From assembly GCA_029934845.1 (NCBI GenBank), contig JAOZLN010000138.1, positions 1 to 6,854 on the forward strand: a stretch of 6,854 nucleotides of DNA, written 5' to 3'. The number at the start of each line of letters is the position of its first letter. The first letter of the stretch is position 1. The position numbers and the translations under genes were made by a program. The notes under the pieces are model-generated. The model did no database searches and was not told the origin of the DNA. It worked only from the letters and a program-made list of their open reading frames with translations. This document shows, piece by piece, positions 1 through 6,127 of this stretch. This DNA comes from Candidatus Sabulitectum sp. (GTDB lineage: Bacteria; Fermentibacterota; Fermentibacteria; Fermentibacterales; JCC-6).

Positions 1-1
1 C

Positions 2-1567
2 CCCACAGATGATGGTCAGTTCTGGCTGGGCTTCATGCCTCAGGTAGGCTTTGCAGTCAGCAGTGGCGACAACGACTACGTTACCATGTATGATGCCGGT
101 ACTGACGGCATCTGGTACCTTGATGATCCTATGTTTGCCATGAGAAGAGCAATGCTTAACAGTGGCAAGCTTAATCTTGGTGGAGACTTCCTTGTTTCCT
201 ACAACGCAGACTTTGGTCTTGGTGTTCACCTTAACGCCGGATTCCATCGTTACTCTCAGCAGTTTGATTTCGCAGACAACAGACGCACTGCCTCCGGGGG
301 CATTGAAGCTACTGACGATGTTGAACTCACAGTGGACGACAATGTTATCAGAGTTGCCGCAGGGCTTGAATTTCAGACAGGTATCGCTACTCCTTTTGTA
401 GAGTTTGAATACAGCAAGTATCTTGATCGTACAGAAGAAGCAGGAAATGGCGAGAGATACGATGAGATCGCTCTTCTTGACGGTGGTTTCAGATTTACAT
501 CTCCGTATGGTTTAGCTCTTGACCTTACAGGTTCAATGGCTCTTACCAGTTTTGATCCTGAATGGTCAGACCTTGGTCACGGTATCTACCAGTCCGGTAG
601 AACACCCACAGATGAAGAACGCACACAGAGAAGTCCTTTCCCCGGTGGCTACCCTGCCGACTTCGGTGTAGGTCTCAACCTCATCTTCTCATCTGTCCTT
701 CTTCAGGCTCCCACACATGGAACACTCAGTGGCATAGTGACAGATTCAGAAACAGGAGAGGTTCTTCAGGCTGAAGTCAGCTTCCCGGCTTCCTCTGTTC
801 TTCCACAGACCACTGTGGACGGTTACTACTCTGTAGAGCTTCTTGCGGGATCTGTTCCCATCGCCGCTACTGCTGAAGGATACCAGCCTTTCAGCGAGAC
901 CGTTGTTATAGTTGCCGGCGAAGATCTGGCACTTGATATCGCGCTTACACCAGTTCCTGACAATGGTATTCTTACAGGTACAGTCACTAATGGCGAAACT
1001 GACGAGATCATTGTTGGTGCAATAGTTACGATTGAAGGCGTGGAAGAAACAGTTACAACCAACGCTAACGGTGTTTACTCCATAGCTCTTCCCGAGGGTA
1101 ACTGGACTGTTAAGGTTGAGGCTGAAGATTACCTCAACGTTGTGAAGGTTCAGGTTATGAGAGTAGAAGAGACAACAATATTTGATGTTGAGATGCGCCC
1201 GGCTCTGGTTGAAGGCCAGGTTCTCAGCTTCAATAACATCTACTTCGAAAGTGGAAGCGCTCAGATCAAGCCCGAGAGTTTCGGTGTTCTTGATGTTGTT
1301 GCACAGACACTTATCGATAACGCTGGTGTTCGTGTCCGCATAGCAGGACACACAGACAGCGATGGCAGTGCCAGTTACAACCAGGGTCTCAGTGAGCGCA
1401 GAGCAAACTCCGTACTTGACTATCTTGTACGCAAGGGTGTTGCTGCCAATACACTGACCACCATGGGTTACGGTGAAGAGAACCCTGTGGTTCCAAACAC
1501 CAGCGCAGCCACCAAGGCTCAGAACAGGCGCATCGAATTCACCGTTCTTGGTGTTGCACTTCGATAG
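2..1567 (+). CDS. OmpA-family outer-membrane protein with two CarboxypepD_reg-like domains (5' partial)
   Basis: The frame is open from the window edge, so the true start lies upstream and the first internal ATG (35) is probably not the start. Numbering from that ATG, residues 1-225 are short alternating hydrophobic/polar strands rich in Gly, Asp and aromatics, as in an outer-membrane beta-barrel. Residues 229-307 and 312-390 are two beta-sandwich repeats of the carboxypeptidase-regulatory-like type, each with a G-x-V-T start, a DGYYSV or NGVYSI turn and an EGY/EDY element. Residues 393-510 form an OmpA C-terminal domain: GHTDSDGSASYNQ, then LSERRANSV. D441 and R456 sit at the positions that bind diaminopimelate in peptidoglycan. 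The inferred role is anchoring the outer membrane to the cell wall. Leucine is mostly CTT, a narrow codon choice that suggests high expression. A strong terminator follows 13 bases after the stop. Confidence 0.88.
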   Translation, partial: PTDDGQFWLGFMPQVGFAVSSGDNDYVTMYDAGTDGIWYLDDPMFAMRRAMLNSGKLNLGGDFLVSYNADFGLGVHLNAGFHRYSQQFDFADNRRTASGGIEATDDVELTVDDNVIRVAAGLEFQTGIATPFVEFEYSKYLDRTEEAGNGERYDEIALLDGGFRFTSPYGLALDLTGSMALTSFDPEWSDLGHGIYQSGRTPTDEERTQRSPFPGGYPADFGVGLNLIFSSVLLQAPTHGTLSGIVTDSETGEVLQAEVSFPASSVLPQTTVDGYYSVELLAGSVPIAATAEGYQPFSETVVIVAGEDLALDIALTPVPDNGILTGTVTNGETDEIIVGAIVTIEGVEETVTTNANGVYSIALPEGNWTVKVEAEDYLNVVKVQVMRVEETTIFDVEMRPALVEGQVLSFNNIYFESGSAQIKPESFGVLDVVAQTLIDNAGVRVRIAGHTDSDGSASYNQGLSERRANSVLDYLVRKGVAANTLTTMGYGEENPVVPNTSAATKAQNRRIEFTVLGVALR

Positions 1568-1580
1568 TACCATCAGATAG

Positions 1581-1613
1581 AAAAAAGGGGGCGGGTTTAA
1601 CCCGCCCCCTTTT
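1581..1613. terminator. Bidirectional intrinsic terminator between convergent units
   Basis: A 13-base left arm (1583-1595, AAAAGGGGGCGGG) pairs perfectly with the right arm (1601-1613) around a 5-base TTTAA loop. The right arm ends in four T on the + strand. The left side starts with six A (1581-1586), which give a U-run for transcripts coming from the - strand. It lies 13 bases after the outer-membrane gene and about 40 bases after the inferred end (1652) of the - strand operon, so it can serve both. Confidence 0.9.
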
Positions 1614-1651
1614 AGACATTTTCAGACATTTTTAGGTATAATGGTTTTGCT

Positions 1652-2124
1652 TTACTCTCTTAGCTGAGCCAGATCGGGTATCAGATCGCAGACTGACCGG
1701 GCAACAATGTTCACATCACCCAGCAGCGTTTCGAAGCTTTCACCGCCACAGTGATATACCCATCCGTGTAACACCCTTTCGGCATTTATGTACACCGAAA
1801 CTGTTTCGGTGGTTCCCCCTGTGCAATCCGGTCGCCTTCCTGAATGGTACTTATATCCGCTACGGTCAGGGCTTTCAGTACCCTTTTGAATTGCTTCCTG
1901 GTTATCTGGTATGATCCTTCTGCAAGTATTTCTCCATAACTGTTCACAACCACAGAGGCATTTCCGTCGGTTACGGAAATAACAAAGCTTCGATGATATT
2001 GGGGCGGTACTGACGAATCGCCGAATTCATATACTATTCCGGTTGCATCTTTCCACGCGATTGCATGATCCATATCAATTTCAGGATGCAAAGAGGCAAA
2101 CAGTAACATTGTTACTAAACTCAA
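1652..2124 (-). CDS. Small conserved-looking, probably exported protein, frame broken by an apparent -1 frameshift
   Basis: I do not recognise a named function. Translation starts at a TTG (2124-2122) preceded by AGGGAG seven bases upstream. The first 12 residues are hydrophobic (LVTMLLFASLH), a possible short export signal. The visible pattern is VYEFGDSSVPPQYHRSF (31-47), NSYGEILAEG (61-70), then an amphipathic stretch QFKRVLKAL. The frame stops at 1786 after an unconvincing tail. The -1 frame carries clear coding sense instead: DCTGGTTETVSVYINAERV, then HGWVYHCGG, LLGDV and IPDLAQLRE, ending at TAA 1654-1652. Joined, the product is about 157 residues with two Cys 25 apart. I have a general memory of uncharacterised bacterial proteins combining an SVPPxYHRS motif with CTGGT and VYHCGG, but cannot verify it. 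It is the last gene of the operon, 17 bases after the radical SAM gene. A sequencing error, a real pseudogene or programmed frameshifting could each explain the break. Confidence 0.72.
1813..1836 (-). other. Inferred frameshift site
   Basis: Frame 0 makes sense up to about codon 98 (QEGD, ending at 1831), and the -1 frame makes sense from PDCTGG (1831 onward on the - strand). The interval includes a run of five G on the - strand (1815-1819), a common place for single-base errors. No canonical X XXY YYZ slippery heptamer is in phase there: G GGG GAA lets only the P-site codon re-pair fully. A one-base deletion within this interval restores a single open frame if corrected. The exact base cannot be fixed from sequence alone. 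Confidence 0.6.
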
Positions 2125-2141
2125 TTGTTTTCTCCCTGTGT

Positions 2142-3923
2142 TTATCCAAGGCCCAGCACATCAAGATTCCAGAGTATCTCCAGTTCTTTTCTGGCAAAGA
2201 ATACCAGATGAGGAGCCTCAGAATACAAGGCGCTTAAACTGTCCAGGTCATAGTTTCCTTCAAGCAGCAGCCCGACCTGGCCTCCTGGAAGGCTTACCGC
2301 TGAATCAGATCTTACAACAGTGAGAGCAATTCCGGAACATTCTGCAAGCCAGTCCGGATTTGTGGAAAGGGGCATAACAACTGCGATTCTTAAAAGACCG
2401 GGCAACTGATACATATCAGCTTTGGTGCTTGTGTAGCACACAGGCTCCGGGATATCCCGGAGCATGTCTATAAGGTCAAGAGGGAAAACATCTTCAGGCT
2501 GGATCACCACATCCAGAGGGCAATAAGGGTCTTTTTCCCGTCTTTCTCTGGTTTTGTTGATTATTGAATTTCTGTTAGCCCAGGCATCATGTGTGCTGAT
2601 GCGCAATACGCCATGGCGTGAAGAAGGGGATATCTGAGGCTGGTTATTTTCCGGGATGAAAACTTCAATACCGGGAAAAGAGTCAGAGAGAACAGGTCTT
2701 TCAGGCGGGTCAGCATCGTAACCCAGAATATCTGAAACCCTTTCTCTTGTTTGAAGAAGGTTTTGGATCGAGTACTGGCCAGCTCGGGTAACAGTATATG
2801 GAGGCCGGTCATCATACTGAATTCTTAGTTCTTCAGCATTTGCTCTGAGTTCAGTTCCGGGAAGAACAGAAAGGCAGAAAGTCTGTACCTGATCATGCAG
2901 ATCCAGTGAGATCAGCTCCCTGGCTGCGTGCTCAATATTTTCCGGGTTGTCACCTGGAAGACCAAGAATAAGATCCATTATGGGAGTAATGCCGCTTTGC
3001 TTCAGCAGCGAGGCACCTTTGAGAATAGACTGTGGATCTCCTCCCCGCCCTATGGAATGAAGAACCCTTGTACTCATGGTCTGCAGTCCCACCTCCAGAC
3101 TGGTAAACCCGGCCAGAGCAAGAGCATTCGTTGTTTTAGAAGATCGGATGAAGTCACTTCTGACTTCAGCAAAGCAGTCAAGACCCAGATTTGACATTCC
3201 ATCAAGAAGTATTCCCAGATCAGGTCTGCTGTTAAATGTGGGATCGAGAAACACCAGTTCCCCGGCACCCATTTCCTGCAGCATATGAATTCTGTTTAAA
3301 ACCTTGTCAGCGGGGATGATCCTTGGTACAGGGGAGGTTCTTCTGTAGGCGCAGTAGGAACAGAGACTTCCGCAGCCTCTCTGTGTTTCAATGTGAACCG
3401 AGCCTTTCGTTCCCGGCGTAATGTATCCCGTTTCGTATGGATCCGGCCAGCGATCAGGCAGATCTGTATCAACAACAGGCCCAAGAAGTTTTGTTCCGGA
3501 TGAAAGAATGGATCTGAGCTTTTCCGGGGAAAGAACATCGGATGCGAACGACTCTCCTTCACCGGCAACGAACAGATCGATCGATGGTTCAGAAAGAAGA
3601 GAATGGTTGTCTTGAGTTACTTCCGGCCCCCCTGCGACCACCAGTAATTCGGGTTTCCAAAGCTTCAGTTTCTGCAGCAGGTGCAGAGTTCTTTCTCTGT
3701 TCCACATGTACAGCGTTACCCCCAGAAGCTCGGGATCTCTTCGCTTCAATTCCTTAAGAAGAGCTGTATCTCCCAGGGTATTCAGTAATTCACCGGGAAA
3801 GATAGATTCAACAGGCAGAGCTGCCGATGCGGCAAGAATCGCTGAAGCCAGCGGTATGTTCCCTGTAGGCTCCCATGCTGATGAGGGATGCAGGGGGAGT
3901 TGGAGCAATTGAACTGTACACAT
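2142..3923 (-). CDS. B12-binding-type radical SAM protein
   Basis: A 593-residue protein with an N-terminal cobalamin-binding-like Rossmann domain (about 1-150) and a radical SAM core (about 172-375). N-terminal landmarks are GVTLYMWN (68-75), AGGPEVTQD (97-105) and AGEGE (120-124). The iron-sulfur motif is CGSLCSYC, with Cys 184, 188 and 191 (CX3CX2C). Further core landmarks are FLDPTFN (225-231), LEVGLQT (276-282) and LGLPGDN (320-326). The order YMWN, GGPEV, FLDPTFN resembles radical SAM proteins annotated with DUF4080. The last 200 or so residues match nothing I recognise. No D-x-H-x-x-G cobalamin ligand motif is visible, so B12 would bind without a protein His ligand or not at all. The substrate is unknown. 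I chose ATG 3923 over the TTG at 3929. It lies two bases after the upstream stop (TGA CC ATG) with no clear Shine-Dalgarno, suggesting translational coupling. Confidence 0.88.
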   Translation of the reverse strand: MCTVQLLQLPLHPSSAWEPTGNIPLASAILAASAALPVESIFPGELLNTLGDTALLKELKRRDPELLGVTLYMWNRERTLHLLQKLKLWKPELLVVAGGPEVTQDNHSLLSEPSIDLFVAGEGESFASDVLSPEKLRSILSSGTKLLGPVVDTDLPDRWPDPYETGYITPGTKGSVHIETQRGCGSLCSYCAYRRTSPVPRIIPADKVLNRIHMLQEMGAGELVFLDPTFNSRPDLGILLDGMSNLGLDCFAEVRSDFIRSSKTTNALALAGFTSLEVGLQTMSTRVLHSIGRGGDPQSILKGASLLKQSGITPIMDLILGLPGDNPENIEHAARELISLDLHDQVQTFCLSVLPGTELRANAEELRIQYDDRPPYTVTRAGQYSIQNLLQTRERVSDILGYDADPPERPVLSDSFPGIEVFIPENNQPQISPSSRHGVLRISTHDAWANRNSIINKTRERREKDPYCPLDVVIQPEDVFPLDLIDMLRDIPEPVCYTSTKADMYQLPGLLRIAVVMPLSTNPDWLAECSGIALTVVRSDSAVSLPGGQVGLLLEGNYDLDSLSALYSEAPHLVFFARKELEILWNLDVLGLG

Positions 3924-3925
3924 GG

Positions 3926-4717
3926 TCAAACAGCAGGGCTGATGGTGGTTATTCCGGTTACGGCCATTAGATAAAGAATCAGAAAGGAAATCAACCAGAA
4001 AGAATTGGAAACGGGGTGATGCCCGTTATAGGTGCTTTTGCGGCAGGTTAGAGTTCCTGCAAACTGCAGAATGAACGAAATTGAAAAGAATACAGATAGC
4101 AAAGATATTTCTTTGAGCAGGAAAAGAGACACCACTGCGGCAATTCCCGGGAGAAGAGAGAACTTTGAGAATTTGTACGCCCAGCTTTCGGAATCAGCCA
4201 GTGAAGGGAAACTGTGATAGAGTTGGCCTGATTCCTTTGCCAGGAGTCGAATCCCGTATGACAGGGAAAAAGCAGCAGCAATCGAAACAAGAATACCGTA
4301 GACGATCCCTCCAAGAAGAGCCAGTACGGGTAATGGTGAAGGAAGGTAGCCACCTGGAGAATATGCATGCATAAATACAACCGTGATCAGTAAAACCATT
4401 TCAAGTGATTGCACAATTCCAAGAACAGACCATCTGCTCAGAACCCTTCTTCCAAACAATCTTGCAACTTGAAGGCCGGTAAGAATAACTGTGAGCTGAC
4501 CGCGTCCTGTTGCGGGATTTCCCTCTGCAGTGGAAAGAAGAAGACCGAGCATCAGAAGTTCAAGAATACGAAGAAGATCGTAGCGATCAAAGTTATTCTT
4601 AAGAATATTAGTGTTTGCATTTATCGCCGAGAGTCTTCCTGTTTTTCCCAGTTTACGGTGAAAGAATTCTTCCAGAATAAACAGCAATGCAATGAGCAAA
4701 CCCAGCACTTTATGCAT
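3926..4717 (-). CDS. Multi-pass membrane protein of unknown function
   Basis: A 263-residue, strongly hydrophobic protein that I cannot assign to a family. Likely membrane segments lie near residues 3-18, 46-63, 74-88 (weak), 98-118, 127-155, 187-221 (long enough for two passes) and 238-259, giving six to eight helices. Basic stretches (HRKLGKTGR 20-28, RLFGRRVLSR 86-95) would sit on the cytoplasmic side. No catalytic motif stands out; charged residues within or beside helices include R50, E53 and E106. The start ATG (4717-4715) lies inside the end of the transporter gene, an 8-base overlap, with AAGGA about eight bases upstream. The gene ends two bases before the radical SAM ATG. This packing implies co-expression with both neighbours, so a role as membrane partner or second transporter is reasonable but inferred. 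Confidence 0.82.
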   Translation of the reverse strand: MHKVLGLLIALLFILEEFFHRKLGKTGRLSAINANTNILKNNFDRYDLLRILELLMLGLLLSTAEGNPATGRGQLTVILTGLQVARLFGRRVLSRWSVLGIVQSLEMVLLITVVFMHAYSPGGYLPSPLPVLALLGGIVYGILVSIAAAFSLSYGIRLLAKESGQLYHSFPSLADSESWAYKFSKFSLLPGIAAVVSLFLLKEISLLSVFFSISFILQFAGTLTCRKSTYNGHHPVSNSFWLISFLILYLMAVTGITTISPAV

Positions 4718-6029
4718 GTTCAGAATCCTTTACTGTGAGAAGCATGATTCCCCCGGCAATGAAGAACACGGATATTGAAATTATAGAATTTCTGGTGCTG
4801 CCGGTAAGATCTCCGATAACAGCAAACAGAAGAGGACCCAGAATACTGGCGAATCTTGATGAAATAGAAAAGAAGCCGAAATATTCCGAGGCGTGTTCTT
4901 TTGGGATAAGAACAGAGTAGAATGAACGGCTGATGGCCTGAACTCCACCCTGCAATAGCCCCACAGCAGCTGCAAGTACCCAGAATTGCCATGTTTCAGT
5001 CATTTTCCAGGCATAAACAACTATTGCCAGATAGCCTGCAATGCCTGCCAGCAGGGTTTTTTTTGATCCAAGTTGCGCTGCAAGCCTTCCGTAAAGTATC
5101 GACCCCGGGAACCCTATGAACTGAGTTAACAGCAGGGCTCCGATCAAGTGACTGCTGTCCAGACCCAGTTCTGCCTTTCCGAAAACAGTAGCCATCATGA
5201 TGATGGTTTGTATACCGTCATTGTACAAAAGAAAAGAAATCAGAAATCTGAAAGCCTGTTTATGCTGTCGTATGCTTCTGAAGGTGGTGGCAAGGGATCG
5301 GATACCTTTGCGAAAGGAATTGCTGAAACCGGCATTTGATGAAGCAGGACCTTCTGGAACCTTTCTGAACAATGGAATAGAGAACAGTGTCCACCACAGG
5401 GAAACGGTAAGAAAACTTAGTTTTACTGCCATGGTTCCCTGGGGAATTCCGAAAAGACCCGGTTGTTTTATCATGAGCAGATTCAGAGCAAGCAGCAAAC
5501 CGCCTCCCAGGTAGCCAACTGCAAAGCCCCTTGAGCTGATCAGATCTCTTCTTGCCGGAGGCGTTACATAAACAAGCAGTGAGTTGTAGAAGACATTGGC
5601 ACCGGCAAAGCCGATCTGTCCAAGAATGACAATTGTCAGTGTGAATCCCACCCGACCGGGGCCGCTGAAGAAGAGCAGAGCTGAAGAAATAACACCAACT
5701 GCTGTCATTATGCCAAGGAAAAGTTTTCTTTTTCCGCCGGCGTCGGCCACAGCACCGAATACAGGGGCTCCCAGGGCAACCAGCAGGGCAGCCAGAGACA
5801 TTGCATACCCCCACAGCGACTGGGAGTTACTGGTAAGAACAAACCCTGGAAGTTGAACAGATACACTACCTGAGCCTGCAACTACTCCCACAAAGAAGAC
5901 TGGAAGCACTGCTGCCACAATGGTTGTAACAAAAGATGAGTTTGCCCAATCGTAAAGGCACCAGGCTTTTTCTGCAGGTGTGTACTTTGTTCTCACCGGA
6001 TCCCCATTTCTTGAATATCCGTAGAACAT
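4710..6029 (-). CDS. UMF1-family MFS transporter
   Basis: A major-facilitator membrane protein of about 439 residues with twelve or so predicted helices. Family landmarks, numbered from ATG 6029: KAWCLYDWANSSF (21-33) before the first helix, the N-terminal signature of UMF1 (Atg22-like) transporters; GAVADAGGKRK (92-102), MFS motif A between helices 2 and 3; LLYNDGIQTIIMMATVFG (267-284); and GGVQAISRSFYSVLIPKE (361-378) followed by the GFFSISSRFASILGP region. Bacterial UMF1 substrates are mostly unknown; the yeast relative Atg22 exports vacuolar amino acids. The start is uncertain: TTG 6035 has GAGTG seven bases upstream, ATG 6029 is the conventional codon, and GTG 5996 would give a typical short MRTKYTPAEKAW start. 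It is the first gene of the - strand operon and overlaps the next gene by 8 bases. Confidence 0.92.
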   Translation of the reverse strand: MFYGYSRNGDPVRTKYTPAEKAWCLYDWANSSFVTTIVAAVLPVFFVGVVAGSGSVSVQLPGFVLTSNSQSLWGYAMSLAALLVALGAPVFGAVADAGGKRKLFLGIMTAVGVISSALLFFSGPGRVGFTLTIVILGQIGFAGANVFYNSLLVYVTPPARRDLISSRGFAVGYLGGGLLLALNLLMIKQPGLFGIPQGTMAVKLSFLTVSLWWTLFSIPLFRKVPEGPASSNAGFSNSFRKGIRSLATTFRSIRQHKQAFRFLISFLLYNDGIQTIIMMATVFGKAELGLDSSHLIGALLLTQFIGFPGSILYGRLAAQLGSKKTLLAGIAGYLAIVVYAWKMTETWQFWVLAAAVGLLQGGVQAISRSFYSVLIPKEHASEYFGFFSISSRFASILGPLLFAVIGDLTGSTRNSIISISVFFIAGGIMLLTVKDSEHA

Positions 6030-6061
6030 AACCAATAGAATTCACTCTGGCACTTTCTTCC

Positions 6062-6103
6062 GGCGCTGGACTCTGGTATTATTTGTGGTTCCACAACAAG
6101 TGA
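6062..6103 (-). promoter_or_regulatory. Possible promoter region of the - strand operon
   Basis: On the - strand, TTCACT followed after 17 bases by TAATAC, or an AATAAT two bases earlier, lies upstream of the transporter start. The boxes match the sigma-70 consensus only partly. The same palindrome that follows the pckA -10 lies between these boxes, so one regulator could act on both directions. The assignment is weak. Confidence 0.22.
6077..6096 (+). promoter_or_regulatory. Candidate pckA promoter (extended -10) with overlapping inverted repeat
   Basis: TATTAT (6077-6082) is preceded by TGG (6074-6076), an extended -10 arrangement; no good -35 box is seen 16-18 bases upstream. Directly after it lies the inverted repeat TTGTGG-TT-CCACAA (6083-6096), which would cover the expected transcription start. 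This is where a repressor would bind. It could instead form a weak 5-base-pair hairpin with a GTTC loop at the 5' end of the transcript. Confidence 0.38.
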
Positions 6104-6115
6104 ACAGAAACAAAA

Positions 6116-6125
6116 GAGGGGTGAG
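6116..6125 (+). promoter_or_regulatory. Ribosome binding site of pckA
   Basis: GAGGGGTGAG lies just upstream of the ATG at 6128 and contains GGTGA plus an upstream GAGG, complementary to the 16S rRNA 3' end. It fixes this ATG as the start, which otherwise would be uncertain because the N-terminus of this family is variable. Confidence 0.75.
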
Positions 6126-6127
6126 AA

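Noticed and set aside
746..1573. A 275-codon open frame on the - strand opposite the outer-membrane gene
   Set aside because: Its product is a Cys/Asn-rich string without domain sense. It arises from the narrow codon use of the real + strand gene, which carries clear OmpA and beta-sandwich motifs.
1614..1632. Two copies of AGACATTTT ten bases apart after the terminator
   Set aside because: Only two short AT-rich copies; nothing suggests a functional repeat or attachment site.
1815..1821. Programmed -1 frameshifting at the G-run of the small gene
   Set aside because: No in-phase X XXY YYZ heptamer and no obvious stimulatory hairpin just downstream; an indel is the simpler explanation, so it is kept only as an alternative.
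5260..5814. A 184-codon open frame on the - strand within the transporter gene
   Set aside because: It overlaps the UMF1 transporter in another frame and gives a Cys/Arg-rich product with no membrane or domain pattern.
6048..6066. TGGCAC upstream of pckA as the -24 half of a sigma-54 promoter
   Set aside because: The -12 GC is not at the required spacing (CG is found ten bases after GG), so the element is not supported.
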